Notes: generated by a model not told the origin, from the letters alone. A stretch of 64,000 nucleotides of DNA from Pseudomonas sp. LD120 (GCF_009861525.1 NZ_WVHL01000003.1:992001-1056000); one strand, 5' to 3'. Positions 17,172-29,970 are shown, counted from the stretch's first letter. A program made the numbers and translations.

Positions 17172-19043
17172 ATGCTGCAGAATATCAGGGATAATTCACA
17201 AGGCTGGATTGCCAAAACCATCATTGGGGTCATTGTCGCGCTGCTGGCGTTGACGGGCTTCGATGCCATTTTCAAAGCCACCACCCATAGCCAGGACGCG
17301 GCAAAGGTCAACGGCGAGGAGATCTCTCAGAGCGAGTTGAGCCAAGCTGTCGATATGCAACGACGTCAACTGATGCAACAGTTGGGCAAAGACTTCGATG
17401 CCTCCCTGTTGGATGAGAAGATGCTGCGCGAAGCCGCTCTTAAAGGGCTGATCGACCGCAGGCTGTTGCTGCAAGGCGCACAGGATTCCAAGTTCGCTTT
17501 CTCTGAAGGCGCGCTGGACCAGGTGATCCTGCAAACACCGGAATTCCAGGTTGAGGGCAAGTTCAGTCCCGACCGTTTCGATCAGGTGATTCGTCAGTTG
17601 GGTTATACCCGTCTGCAGTTCCGTCAGATGCTGGCTCAGGAAATGTTGATCGGACAGTTACGTGCCGGTCTCGCGGGCAGTGGCTTCGTCACCGATGCTC
17701 AGGTACAGGCATTCGCTCGTCTGGAGAAGCAGACCCGTGACTTCGCTTCGCTGACCGTCAAGGCGGATCCTGCTTCAGTCAAACTGACTGATGACGAGGT
17801 CAAGGCTTACTACGACAAACATGCCAAGGAGTTCATGACCCCTGACCAAGTGGTGATCGATTACATCGAGTTGAAGAAGGCCTCCTTCTTTGATCAGGTC
17901 AGCGTCAAGGACGAAGACCTGCAAGCGTTGTATCAGAAAGAAATCGCCAACTTGTCGGAGCAACGCCGCGCCGCCCACATCCTGATCGAAGTCAACGACA
18001 AGATGAACGAGGCTCAAGCCAAGGCCAAGATCGAGGAGATCCAGGCGCGTCTGGCCAAAGGCGAAAGCTTTGAGGCGTTGGCCAAAGAGCTCTCCCAGGA
18101 TCCAGGTTCGGCCAACAATGGTGGCGATCTTGGTTACGCAGGCCCTGGCGTTTACGATCCGGCCTTCGAGAAAGCGCTGTATGCGCTGAAGATGGATCAG
18201 GTTTCGGTGCCAGTGCGTACCGATTTTGGTTTCCACCTGATCAAGCTGCTGGGCATTGAAGCACCGGAAGTGCCGAGCTTCGCTAGCCTCAAGGACAAAT
18301 TGACCCGTGAGCTGAAAGCCCAGCAGGTCGAGCAGCGTTTTGTCGAGGCAACCAAGCAACTGGAAGACTCGTCGTTTGAAGCGTCCGATCTGGCGCAGCC
18401 GGCTCAAGACCTGAACCTGACTGTTCACACCGCCGGGCCGTTTGGTCGTGAAGGCGGCGATGGGGTTGCAGCCAACCGTGCAGTGGTGCAGGCCGCATTC
18501 AGTACCGAGGTGCTTGATGAGGGAGCCAACAGCGCTGCCATCGAACTGGACCCCGATACCGTCGTGGTGGTGCGCGCCAAAGAGCATCGCAAGCCTGAGC
18601 AATTACCTCTGGAAAGCGTTGCCAGTGCTATTCGCGTGCAATTGACCAAAGAACGGGCCAGTGCCGATGCCAAGACCAAGGCTGAAGAACTCATCGCCAG
18701 CTTGCGTGATGGCAAGATCGCGTTGGGCAAGCCGGTGGAGGGTCAGAACTGGAGCACCGAGAAAGCGGTGACCCGTGGTCAGGACGGTATCGATCCGACG
18801 GTTCTGCAGGCGTTGTTTCGCATGAGCAAGCCTGAGTCCAAGGACAAGCCGACATTCGCCAGCGTGACCCTGCCTAACGGCAATCTGCTGGTGCTGCAGC
18901 TCAACAGTGTCAATGAGGGCGCTGCACCGACTGAAGAAGAGAAGGCTCAGTACCGTCGCTTCCTGGCGTCGCGGGTAGGTCAACAAGACTTTGCCGCTTA
19001 CCGCAAGCAGTTGGAAAATGAGGCGGACATCAAGCGTTACTGA
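17172..19043 (+). CDS. ppiD: Peptidyl-prolyl isomerase/chaperone PpiD
   Basis: A 623-residue periplasmic folding factor anchored by one N-terminal transmembrane helix (about residues 15-33, AKTIIGVIVALLALTGF). A SurA-like N-domain (about 40-180) precedes a parvulin PpiC domain (about 265-360, with RRAAHILIEV, LSQDPGSANNGGDLGYAGPG and FGFHLIKLL), followed by a long C-terminal region. It acts near the SecYEG exit on outer-membrane protein precursors. It is the last gene of the proteostasis block, with terminators on both sides. Confidence 0.96.
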   Translation: MLQNIRDNSQGWIAKTIIGVIVALLALTGFDAIFKATTHSQDAAKVNGEEISQSELSQAVDMQRRQLMQQLGKDFDASLLDEKMLREAALKGLIDRRLLLQGAQDSKFAFSEGALDQVILQTPEFQVEGKFSPDRFDQVIRQLGYTRLQFRQMLAQEMLIGQLRAGLAGSGFVTDAQVQAFARLEKQTRDFASLTVKADPASVKLTDDEVKAYYDKHAKEFMTPDQVVIDYIELKKASFFDQVSVKDEDLQALYQKEIANLSEQRRAAHILIEVNDKMNEAQAKAKIEEIQARLAKGESFEALAKELSQDPGSANNGGDLGYAGPGVYDPAFEKALYALKMDQVSVPVRTDFGFHLIKLLGIEAPEVPSFASLKDKLTRELKAQQVEQRFVEATKQLEDSSFEASDLAQPAQDLNLTVHTAGPFGREGGDGVAANRAVVQAAFSTEVLDEGANSAAIELDPDTVVVVRAKEHRKPEQLPLESVASAIRVQLTKERASADAKTKAEELIASLRDGKIALGKPVEGQNWSTEKAVTRGQDGIDPTVLQALFRMSKPESKDKPTFASVTLPNGNLLVLQLNSVNEGAAPTEEEKAQYRRFLASRVGQQDFAAYRKQLENEADIKRY

Positions 19044-19063
19044 TGCTTGATCTGCAGTGTTGA

Positions 19064-19097
19064 AAAGACCCCGGCCGCAATGCCGGGGTCTTTTTTT
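19064..19097 (+). terminator. Terminator after ppiD
   Basis: AAAGACCCCGGC at 19064-19075 pairs with GCCGGGGTCTTT at 19082-19093, with a T7 run. The following 240 bp to the MFS stop at 19338 hold no gene I can support. Confidence 0.95.
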
Positions 19098-19337
19098 GGG
19101 CTCCGATAAACCTCAGATGACGGCGGTGTTCCTGTGTTTGCGCGCATGCAGGTATCGAATATTTGCTGCCCGTGAGCTGGAGGCATCAGTCTTTCTGGCC
19201 GCTGGTAGGCGGCAAAGCCCGATCCGGGGTACACAATCTTGGATGGCGCCTTGCGGTCAGGCTCTTCGGCGGAGCGCCAGAGGCCTGCCATGACTCACGC
19301 CCTGCGGCAGCCTCGGCTCGCCGGAGCTGACGGGGGC

Positions 19338-20543
19338 TCAACGTCTGGCTGGAAAGCCCCAGCGTCGGGCGCTGACCGCCACCAACAAGGTCATCAGCAA
19401 CAGCGCAGCAATCACCCAGGGGAAGGTCGCCACTCCCGGCCCTTTCAGTAGCAAGGCACCACCGAGGCCGCCGCCGGCGATCGCCAGGTTCCACAGGGTG
19501 ACCAGCATCGATTGCGCGGCGTCGGCGTGTTCGCCAGCGGCCTTGGCCAGCGCGGTTTGCAACAGGGTGGCCATGCCACCGAAGGACAACCCCCAGATTG
19601 CGGTGGCCCCATAGATCGCCAGTGGCTGATCGCCCAGCAGCCCCAACACCAGGGTGGCGCCGATAAACAGCAGGCAACCGACCAGCACCAGCTCACGCAG
19701 CCAGCGGTCGATCAAAAGGCCTACCAGCCAGATGCTCAACAACGCCGCCAGGCCGAACGCCAGCAACACCCGTTCAATCTCGTTGCCAAGCCCGGCCGAC
19801 TCGAGGAAGGGCGCGATGTAGGTGTAGAGAATGTTGTGCCCCAGCACATAGGCGAAAGTCACGAACAGTACCGATCGGATCCCCGGTAAGGTCAGAACCC
19901 GAGTCAGCGGCAGGCGTTTGTGCATCCGCAGCCCGGGGAAGTCCGGCACCTGAACCAGCACCCAGCCGATCAGTCCCAGGGTCAGCAGAGTCATGCAGGC
20001 GAAGCTCATGCGCCAGCCCAGCAGGCCGCCCAGCCAGGTTCCGGCGGGCATGCCCACGGACAACGCCAGCGGCGCGCCGAGCATGGCCAGGGTAATCGCC
20101 CGTCCCTGCAGGTGGGGGGCCGCCATTCGGCTGGCGTAACCGGCCAGCAGGGCCCAGAGCAGGCCGGCGAAGACGCCGGCACACCCGCGCGCCACGAGGA
20201 TCAGGCTGTAGTTGGTGGAAAGGGCGGTCACGCTGTTGACCACGGCGAAGCCGCCGATGGCGATCAACAGCAGCGGTCGTCGTCGCCAGCCTTGGGTCAG
20301 GATGATCAGGGGGATGGCGGCCAGCAACGATCCCAGGGCGTAGATGGTCACCAACTGGCCGATCAGGGCCGGAGAAACGCCCAGGTCGACGCTCATCAGT
20401 GGCAGCAGTCCGGCGGGCAGCGTCTCGGTCATCAGGGTGATGAACCCGGCAGTCGCCAGGGCCAGTAGAGCGCCGACAGGCAGTCGCTCGCGGGTTTCGA
20501 CAGGTGCTTGCAACAGTTCGCAGGCATTGACGGAATTGTTCAT
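19338..20543 (-). CDS. MFS transporter (DHA1, sugar-efflux-like)
   Basis: A 401-residue, 12-span inner-membrane exporter. The start region GALLALATAGFITLMTETLPAGLLP and the loop GWRMSFACMTLL match the arabinose/drug efflux branch of the major facilitator family. It is transcribed divergently from the LysR gene at 20667, 123 bp away, an arrangement in which the LysR protein usually controls the transporter. The substrate is unknown. Confidence 0.88.
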   Translation of the reverse strand: MNNSVNACELLQAPVETRERLPVGALLALATAGFITLMTETLPAGLLPLMSVDLGVSPALIGQLVTIYALGSLLAAIPLIILTQGWRRRPLLLIAIGGFAVVNSVTALSTNYSLILVARGCAGVFAGLLWALLAGYASRMAAPHLQGRAITLAMLGAPLALSVGMPAGTWLGGLLGWRMSFACMTLLTLGLIGWVLVQVPDFPGLRMHKRLPLTRVLTLPGIRSVLFVTFAYVLGHNILYTYIAPFLESAGLGNEIERVLLAFGLAALLSIWLVGLLIDRWLRELVLVGCLLFIGATLVLGLLGDQPLAIYGATAIWGLSFGGMATLLQTALAKAAGEHADAAQSMLVTLWNLAIAGGGLGGALLLKGPGVATFPWVIAALLLMTLLVAVSARRWGFPARR

Positions 20544-20622
20544 GGACAGGTCCCGGTGGGTTGGCTCAAAAGTGAGGGGCCTAGAGTAGGGCGCTGTGTG
20601 TGGCGGAAAAATAGGCTAAGGT

Positions 20623-20637
20623 TCCGAACTTATCGGA
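20623..20637. promoter_or_regulatory. Candidate LysR operator
   Basis: TCCGA-ACTTA-TCGGA is a perfect interrupted palindrome in the 123-bp MFS/LysR divergent spacer. A second perfect palindrome, CCTTAATTAAGG at 20647-20658, overlaps the LysR ribosome site. Confidence 0.5.
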
Positions 20638-20666
20638 CTCTGGTGTCCTTAATTAAGGAGCGCAGA

Positions 20667-21566
20667 ATGGACTGGCTGGGCAGTATCCCGGTGTTTATGC
20701 AGGTGGCGGACACCCGCAGTTTCACCGAAGCGGGGCGGCTGCTGGGGGTGTCGTCCTCGGCGGTGGGTAAGAGCATCGCCCGTCTGGAAGAGCGCTTGGA
20801 GACGCGTCTGTTCCATCGCACCACCCGCAGTATCAGCCTCACCGCCGAAGGCGCGGGCTTTCTTGAGCGCTGTCGGCGGATCGCTGCCGAGGTCGAGGCC
20901 GCCGAGTTCCAGCTGTGTGATTCCTCCAGTGCGCCGGTGGGCAAGCTGCGGATCAGCGCGCCGCAGGTCCATGGCCTGCTGATGCCGGTGCTGGCCGAAT
21001 TCATGCAGCGCTATCCGCAGATCGAACTGGACGTGGACCTTTCCGATCGCATGGTGGATGTGGTGGAGGAGGGCTTCGATCTGGTGGTGCGCACCGGTCA
21101 TCCCAAGGATTCCCGACTCTTGGCCCGGCAACTGGGGCGCTTTCGCATGCTGTTGGTGGGCAGCCCCGGGTATTTCGAGCAGCGCGGCTTGCCCCGCTGC
21201 CCCCAGGACCTGCGGGAGCACGCCTGTCTGCGACACACCTTTCACCACACCGGCAAACTCGAGCCTTGGCCATTCAAGCCCCAGGCCCAGCAGCCGGAGC
21301 CGTTGTTGCCTACGCGCCTTACCAGCAGTTCCATCGAAGCGGTGGAGCATGCGGCCCGCGGCGGACTAGGCATCGCCTGCCTGCCGGATTTCATGGTTCG
21401 GGCCGCAGTCAGCCGTGGGGAGTTGCAGGTCGTGCTCGACGATTATCTGCAGCACAACGGGGCATTCTGGGTGCTGTGGCCATCGAGCCGGCACACGGCG
21501 GCCAAGCTGCGGGTGCTGATCGAGCACTTGAGCGAGCGACTTTTTCCGGCAAACAGCGGCCAGTAG
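20667..21566 (+). CDS. LysR-family regulator, probably of the adjacent MFS gene
   Basis: A 299-residue LysR-type protein of the AaeR/CrgA-like group, shown by the start MDWLGSIPVFMQVADTRSF, the helix-turn-helix LLGVSSSAVGKSIARLEERL, and effector-domain features such as GKLRISAPQVHG and GIACLPDFMV. The ATG at 20667 follows AAGGAG at ideal spacing; earlier in-frame starts to 20508 have none. The divergent transporter and the palindromes between them suggest local control; the inducer is not known. Confidence 0.9.
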   Translation: MDWLGSIPVFMQVADTRSFTEAGRLLGVSSSAVGKSIARLEERLETRLFHRTTRSISLTAEGAGFLERCRRIAAEVEAAEFQLCDSSSAPVGKLRISAPQVHGLLMPVLAEFMQRYPQIELDVDLSDRMVDVVEEGFDLVVRTGHPKDSRLLARQLGRFRMLLVGSPGYFEQRGLPRCPQDLREHACLRHTFHHTGKLEPWPFKPQAQQPEPLLPTRLTSSSIEAVEHAARGGLGIACLPDFMVRAAVSRGELQVVLDDYLQHNGAFWVLWPSSRHTAAKLRVLIEHLSERLFPANSGQ

Positions 21567-21658
21567 ACTGGTGTGAAATTCAAGACACCAATTACCCGCG
21601 CTGTGGGGCATTGATCTGTTGCACAATATGCGCCGGAGCGTTTTCCTCAGGATTCTCG

Positions 21659-22537
21659 ATGTTTAGATCATTTCATCTGCGCATGGCGGCTGGCTTGTTG
21701 CTGCTGTCCGCAATCGCCGGTTGTTCCTCGCACAAGACCGCTATCTACGAGCATGAAAGCTTCGATGATTCCGGCACCTTCTCACGCAATTATCCGGTGG
21801 GCGACGCCGCTTCCTGCGAGGCCGCGCGACGGGCTCTGCTCAGCCAGGGCTACATCATCACCAGCAATGATCCGAAGCTGGTCAGCGGTCACAAGAGTTT
21901 CCAGCAAACCGGCGAGACCCATCTGGAAATCAGCTTCAACGTGGTCTGCGCCCAGGACGGCAGCGGCGATCAGCGCTCGACGGTATTCGCCAACGCCCTG
22001 CAGGACCGCTATGCACTGAAGAAGGTCAACAACTCGGCCAGCCTCGGCGTCGGGGTGCTGGGCTCGGTCTCGATGCCGATCGGTTCCACCGATGATTCGA
22101 TGGTCAAGGTGGCCAGCGAGACGGTGTCCTCGGCCAAGTTCTATGAGCGCTACTTCGCCCTGGTGGAATTGTTCCTGCCGCCGGAGGCGAAGAAGGCGGC
22201 GCATATCGAAGAGAAGCCCAAGGCCGACCTCGGGGTTCCCGAGAGCAGGCCCGAGCCCCAAGCCAAGCCGGAACCGGCGTCGCAACCTGCGTCCGTACCC
22301 GAGCCCAAGGCATCGCAGCCGCAGGTCGAGCCAGCAGCAGTGGCTGCGCCGGCTCCTGCCGAGGAACCGGAGTCTGCCGTCTCGCAACCGCTGGCGCCGC
22401 CAGCCGAGACCGCGCCTATCGTGCCGGCCGCCAGCACTGAGCCAGCCCCTGTCAGCGAACCCGTCACGCCGCCAGCGGCCAGCCACCTGCCGCCGCCGAG
22501 CGAGCCGATTCCGGCCTTGCCGAGCAGCGGGAGCTAA
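21659..22537 (+). CDS. DUF2242 family lipoprotein
   Basis: A 292-residue protein with lipobox AIAGC (Cys at about residue 21). The N-terminal domain (about 25-180), with YPVGDAASCEAARRALLSQGYII and SFNVVCAQDG, fits DUF2242. After residue 180 there is an Ala/Pro/Glu-rich tail of about 110 residues with PEP, PAP and SQP repeats, likely an extended periplasmic spacer through the cell wall. The function of the family is unknown. Confidence 0.78.
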   Translation: MFRSFHLRMAAGLLLLSAIAGCSSHKTAIYEHESFDDSGTFSRNYPVGDAASCEAARRALLSQGYIITSNDPKLVSGHKSFQQTGETHLEISFNVVCAQDGSGDQRSTVFANALQDRYALKKVNNSASLGVGVLGSVSMPIGSTDDSMVKVASETVSSAKFYERYFALVELFLPPEAKKAAHIEEKPKADLGVPESRPEPQAKPEPASQPASVPEPKASQPQVEPAAVAAPAPAEEPESAVSQPLAPPAETAPIVPAASTEPAPVSEPVTPPAASHLPPPSEPIPALPSSGS

Positions 22538-22542
22538 GGCAC

Positions 22543-22737
22543 TTACACCGAGGTCGGGTCGGCCTTTGCAGTGTCGATCCGATAACGGCTCAAGGCATCG
22601 CTGACCTGGCTATAGGGAATTTCCCCGTCATCGGCCAGGGCTTTCAACGCTGCCAGGGCGATGAAGTGCCGGTCCACTTCAAAGAAGGTTCGCAGGTTCT
22701 CCCCGGTTAGTGGATGGGCCGAAACCGTCGCTAACAA
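22543..22737 (-). CDS. Small conserved-looking protein, 5' end probably frameshifted
   Basis: The called part (64 residues from TTG 22737) has plausible protein character: LRTFFEVDRHFIALAALKALADDGEIPYSQV. The same frame stays open upstream to 22813 and encodes YYPLGQDFCNENVTAHEQ without any start codon. An ATG at 22816 (MTEK) sits in another frame, one base off, across an A6 run at 22809-22804. Removing one A would give a 90-residue protein starting MTEKYYPLGQ. No family is recognised. Confidence 0.45.
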   Translation of the reverse strand: MLATVSAHPLTGENLRTFFEVDRHFIALAALKALADDGEIPYSQVSDALSRYRIDTAKADPTSV

Positions 22738-22888
22738 CCGGAGGCTGAATTGTTCATGGGCTGTTACGTTTTCATTGCAGAAATCCTGACCGAGGGGGTA
22801 GTATTTTTTCTGTCATCCCGGCACTTTATGCTGATGCCGACGGTCAATCGGCACAGCGCTATTCAATCAACCGAGAAAGGAGTCCGCG

Positions 22889-22975
22889 ATGGACGAATAC
22901 CAAGAGGAATTGCTGGAGTATCAAGCTTTCGAGCTCGATCCTCTGGAACCTGCAGAAGACGCCACCGAGCTGTAA
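22889..22975 (+). CDS. 28-residue acidic microprotein
   Basis: An ATG at 22889 behind an AAAGGAG ribosome site (22876-22882) opens a 28-codon frame ending at TAA 22973-22975. The peptide begins MDEYQEELLEYQAFEL and contains 11 Asp/Glu and no Lys or Arg. The left arm of a rho-independent terminator lies within the last codons, so the transcript would be very short and end at the gene. The function is unknown, and a dual mRNA/sRNA role is possible. Confidence 0.65.
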   Translation: MDEYQEELLEYQAFELDPLEPAEDATEL

Positions 22976-22993
22976 CGCCGGTGGCGTTTTTTT
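22959..22993 (+). terminator. Terminator overlapping the microprotein stop
   Basis: ACGCCACCG at 22959-22967 pairs with CGGTGGCGT at 22979-22987 and runs into T8. Confidence 0.9.
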
Positions 22994-24033
22994 TAGCCAA
23001 ACTGTCGGTGGCAACGGCGGAACTCTCCAGGAGTCTGGCCGTTCCAGCGCTTGAAGGCCCGCTGAAACGCTTCGGCTGAAGCAAAGCCCAGCAGATAGGC
23101 AATCTCGCCGAACGTCAGTTCGGTATCGCGGATATAGGTCATGGCCAGGTCGCGCCGGGTGTCATTGAGAATGGCCCGGAACTGCGTCCCTTCTTCCGCC
23201 AGCTTGCGCCGCAACGTCCAGGTCGGCAGCTTCAGGCGCATCGCCACTTCTTCCAGGTCGGGCTCGCGGCCACCATTGAGCAAAGGTCCCAGCAATTGAA
23301 TGATGCGCTCGCGCAGGCTGCGAGTGCGGGTCAGTTGCTCCAGCTCCCTTTCGCATAAGTGCAGCAGATGCCGCCAGGTGCTCGGACAGTGTTCCGGATT
23401 GCGCAGGGCCAGGGAGGCCTGGCTCAGGCGCAGCTGATTCTGTTCGGCGGCGAACTGGATGGGTGTGGGGCCGAGGATGGCGTAGGCGTCGTGATAGTCC
23501 GGGCGTTCGAACTCGATGTCGATCTGCTCGGCCAGCAGGGTCTGACCGCAGAGGCTGGACAGCTGTTGCAGCCAGCCGGAGATGATCGAGTCCACCACGA
23601 AGCGGTTGTAGGCGTTGTATGGGCTGATGGAATAGAAGCGTAGCCAGGCGCCGCCGGCATCCTCGTGAAAACTCGACTGACCGCGATAGTTGGAGCCGTA
23701 CAGTGCTTCGAAGCGAGTCAGGCAACGGGCCGCTTCACGAACGCTAGGGGCTTGGGCGGCTGTGACGCCGGCCAGACCGAGCTGGCTCAGCCGACTCAGA
23801 CGGCCCATGCGCAGACCCAGGGTCGGGTCGCCGGTGAGCTGGATCGCGCCGTGGCCCAGGCGCATGTAGCGGGGAATCGACAGGCGTGCTCCGGCTTCGG
23901 CCAGTCGGGCGGGATCCAGGGCATATTGCTCGAGCAAGGGGGTTGGGTCCTGGCCGTGACTGCGGACCGCGTCTGCCAGGCTGTGGACAAAGCCCACCGA
24001 CAGGTCCCCCAGGCGCATTGCCGTGGTCTTCAT
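22993..24033 (-). CDS. AraC-family regulator with arabinose-binding-like N-domain
   Basis: A 346-residue regulator. Residues about 20-205 form the N-terminal sensory domain typical of Pseudomonas OruR/ArgR-like AraC proteins (HSLADAVRSHGQDPTPLLEQ, IPRYMRLGHGAIQLTGDPTLGLR). The C-terminal double helix-turn-helix ends with LTFGEIAYLLGFASAEAFQR followed by AFKRWNGQTPGEFR. It starts 3 bp after the stop of the nitrilase-like gene, so the two form an operon. The inducer is unknown; an amide or amino-acid-like ligand is a guess from context only. Confidence 0.9.
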   Translation of the reverse strand: MKTTAMRLGDLSVGFVHSLADAVRSHGQDPTPLLEQYALDPARLAEAGARLSIPRYMRLGHGAIQLTGDPTLGLRMGRLSRLSQLGLAGVTAAQAPSVREAARCLTRFEALYGSNYRGQSSFHEDAGGAWLRFYSISPYNAYNRFVVDSIISGWLQQLSSLCGQTLLAEQIDIEFERPDYHDAYAILGPTPIQFAAEQNQLRLSQASLALRNPEHCPSTWRHLLHLCERELEQLTRTRSLRERIIQLLGPLLNGGREPDLEEVAMRLKLPTWTLRRKLAEEGTQFRAILNDTRRDLAMTYIRDTELTFGEIAYLLGFASAEAFQRAFKRWNGQTPGEFRRCHRQFG

Positions 24034-24036
24034 GCT

Positions 24037-27417
<3,381 letters not shown>

Positions 27418-27495
27418 CGCCCTGCGCCAGCGGTGCAGTCTGCCCGCGTTTCGAGCTGGTAGACTGCGCTCCCTTCTTTGCCGAACCCGCAAGCG

Positions 27496-28425
27496 ATGTC
27501 CTTCCCCGAATCCTTCGACTGGTTACCCCTGGCTCCGCTGCAACGGCTGGAGCTGGACTGGCTGTCCCGGGCCGGGGTCGAGGTGGCGGTATTGCGCCTG
27601 GACCTGATCGATCCGCTGATCAGCGGCAACAAGTGGTTCAAGCTCACCGAGCACCTGGCGGCGGCCCGCAACCTTGGCGCTGATGGCGTCATCAGCCTTG
27701 GCGGCGCCCATTCCAATCACTTGCATGCGCTGGCCGCCGCCGGCCGGCGTTTTGCCTTTCCCACCGTGGGCCTGCTGCGTGGCCATCCACAGGACACGCC
27801 GACGGTGCTCGATCTGCAAGCGTTCGGCATGCGCCTGCACTGGCTGGGCTACGGCGGTTACCGCGAACGCCACGCGCCCGGCTTCTGGGCACCCTGGCAG
27901 GCCCAGTACCCGGCGTTGTACCCGGTGCCTGAAGGCGGCGGCGGGCTGGCCGGTGCTGCGGGCTGCATGAGTTTGCGCGATCAGGTGCAGCGGCAGTTGC
28001 CGAGCCTGGGCTGGAGCGACTACCACGCTTGGTGGCTGGCCGCCGGGACCGGCACCACCCTGGCCGGGCTGGTGCTGGCGGAGGCCGGGGCGCGCCCGGT
28101 GTATGGTGCGCTGGCGGTGCCCGAGGATCACGGTGTGGCTCAGCAGGTCGAGAGCATTTTGCACGAGGCTGGACAGGGTCGCGGCGGTTATCAGCTGCTG
28201 GACAGCAGCCGTGGCGGTTTTGCCAGGGTCGACGATGCGTTGCGCCGGTTTATCCGGCTCACCGAGCAGCAGTGCGCGCTGCCATTGGAACCGTTGTACA
28301 CCGGCAAGGCCCTGCTGGCCTTGCAGGAGCAGGTAGTGGTCGGGCGTTTTACTCCGGGTTGCCGGTTGATCTTCGTGCACACCGGCGGCTTGCAGGGCCG
28401 CCGCGCGCTGCTGGCTCAGGCCTGA
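27496..28425 (+). CDS. D-cysteine desulfhydrase/ACC deaminase family enzyme
   Basis: A 309-residue PLP enzyme of fold type II. The PLP lysine region is DPLISGNKWFKLTEHLAAA (Lys at about residue 46-49), followed by SLGGAHSNHLHALAAAG and the phosphate-binding AAGTGTTLAGL. The family includes D-cysteine desulfhydrase and 1-aminocyclopropane-1-carboxylate deaminase. The sequence resembles the YedO-like branch more than dedicated ACC deaminases, so ACC activity should not be assumed. Its 3' end overlaps cytochrome b561 by 10 bp on the opposite strand. Confidence 0.82.
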   Translation: MSFPESFDWLPLAPLQRLELDWLSRAGVEVAVLRLDLIDPLISGNKWFKLTEHLAAARNLGADGVISLGGAHSNHLHALAAAGRRFAFPTVGLLRGHPQDTPTVLDLQAFGMRLHWLGYGGYRERHAPGFWAPWQAQYPALYPVPEGGGGLAGAAGCMSLRDQVQRQLPSLGWSDYHAWWLAAGTGTTLAGLVLAEAGARPVYGALAVPEDHGVAQQVESILHEAGQGRGGYQLLDSSRGGFARVDDALRRFIRLTEQQCALPLEPLYTGKALLALQEQVVVGRFTPGCRLIFVHTGGLQGRRALLAQA

Positions 28426-28970
28426 CCGCGTTGGCGCCACATGCGTTGCAGGGTGTTGTCGCGCATCACGTAGTGGTGATAGAGCCCGGCCAGGGCGTGC
28501 AGGCCGATCAACCAGTAGCCGAAGCTCGCCAAGAGTTCGTGCCAATCCTGGAACTGTTTGGCCAGGGTCTTGTTTTCTTGCACCAGCAGTGGCAGGTCGA
28601 AACCGTAGAACATCACCTGATGCCCCTTGGCGCTGGTGGTCAGCCAGCCAAGGATCGGCATGGCGATCATGAACAGGTACAGCGCCCAATGCATCAGGGT
28701 CGACAACAGCCGTTGCCACTGCGGCGGGGTGGGCAGGATCTTCGGCGCCACGCCCTGAGCACGGGCGAACAGACGCAGCCAGACCAGCACGAACACAGTC
28801 AGACCGAGCATGAAGTGGGCCTCGACAATCAGCGTGCGGCCCCCGCTGCCTTTGGGAAAGATGCCGCGAAATTCGATGCAGGCGTAAACCACCGCCAGCA
28901 ACACCAGCATTAGCCAGTGCAAGGTGATGGTCATGGTGCTGTAACGCGACTCAGTGTTTTTCCAGGGCAT
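28416..28970 (-). CDS. Cytochrome b561
   Basis: A 184-residue four-helix di-heme inner-membrane protein of the CybB family that passes electrons between the quinone pool and acceptors. Histidines suited to heme ligation are at 18 (LHWLML), 52 (EAHFML), 94 (LMHWAL) and 158-166 (GLHALAGLYHHYVM). The length is typical. It stands alone with 170 bp of spacer before phnX and no evident regulator. Confidence 0.92.
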   Translation of the reverse strand: MPWKNTESRYSTMTITLHWLMLVLLAVVYACIEFRGIFPKGSGGRTLIVEAHFMLGLTVFVLVWLRLFARAQGVAPKILPTPPQWQRLLSTLMHWALYLFMIAMPILGWLTTSAKGHQVMFYGFDLPLLVQENKTLAKQFQDWHELLASFGYWLIGLHALAGLYHHYVMRDNTLQRMWRQRGQA

Positions 28971-29142
28971 GCGGGATATCCTCGGTCATCAGGTCTGAAG
29001 CCTCCGCTCTTGAATGACGGAGTGCTGTAACTGTAATCCGCTTTCCTGGGGTTTGCCCGAGCCTCTTGTGGCTTTTATTACCGGCGCCATAGCGTTGGCA
29101 GGGAAATGACTGACAAAACATGGCGCTGCCGCTAGAGCCTGA

Positions 29143-29970
29143 TCAATGACTTTGGGGCATCTCTCCCCGGGCCAGGCGCTGGTTGATATCGGCGATCACC
29201 TGGGGCAGCTCGGCGATGGTGTCGATCATGTAGTGCGGACGCGACGCCTCGAACAACGAGTGGATGCGCTGGCGCTCGCTGGCCAGGGTGTCGCTGGCCA
29301 GGGCACGGAAACCGTCATAGGTCAGGCCCAGGGCGTTGCCCGAGCAAATCAGCGCCACGGTCCACATGCCGGCTCGACGGCCTTCGAGAATCCCTGGCAC
29401 GGTGTCGTCGATCTTCACGCAAGCGGCGACATCGTCGATGCCCAGGGCGATCACATTGGCCAGGGCCTGGGCTGGCCAGGGGCGGCCGTTAGGCACCTCG
29501 TCGGTGGCCACCACGTGATCGGCGACATAGCCGTTGGTCGCGGCCAGGGTCACCACCTTGTCCATCACTTGCTTGGGGTAACCGGAGCAGGAACCGATCT
29601 TGATGCCTTGCTCGCGCAGCTTGGCAATCACTTCCAGAGCGCCCGGGATCAGGGCCGAGTGTTCGGCGATCTTGTCGATCTGCAGTGGCATGAAACGCTC
29701 ATAGATGGCAGTGACATCGGCGTCGGTCGGGGTGCGGCCGAAGACTTGGCGGTAGCGTTCGGCCACCTGCGGCAGGTCGCACAAGGTGCGGATATGGTCC
29801 CACTTGCCCATGCCCATGGGGCCGCGGGCTTCTTCGATGGACACCTGCACATCGAACTCGGCGAAGGCCTCGACAAAGATCTGGGTCGGGGCGAAGGAGC
29901 CGAAGTCGACCACGGTGCCAGCCCAGTCGAGGATGGCGGCTTGCAGCTGGGTGGGGTTGCTGTAGTGCAT
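29143..29970 (-). CDS. phnX: Phosphonoacetaldehyde hydrolase PhnX
   Basis: A 275-residue HAD-superfamily enzyme splitting phosphonoacetaldehyde into acetaldehyde and phosphate. The nucleophile motif is [16 protein letters not shown] (Asp 15), the Schiff-base lysine lies in [12 protein letters not shown] (Lys 56), and later motifs are [12 protein letters not shown] and [17 protein letters not shown]. It lies 104 bp downstream of phnW on the same strand, with a REPIN between them. Together they convert 2-aminoethylphosphonate to acetaldehyde and phosphate. Confidence 0.97.
   Translation of the reverse strand: MHYSNPTQLQAAILDWAGTVVDFGSFAPTQIFVEAFAEFDVQVSIEEARGPMGMGKWDHIRTLCDLPQVAERYRQVFGRTPTDADVTAIYERFMPLQIDKIAEHSALIPGALEVIAKLREQGIKIGSCSGYPKQVMDKVVTLAATNGYVADHVVATDEVPNGRPWPAQALANVIALGIDDVAACVKIDDTVPGILEGRRAGMWTVALICSGNALGLTYDGFRALASDTLASERQRIHSLFEASRPHYMIDTIAELPQVIADINQRLARGEMPQSH

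Noticed and set aside
19100..19337. Gap after ppiD with several short open frames
   Set aside because: None has a ribosome site or protein-like composition; I see no RNA gene or repeat there.
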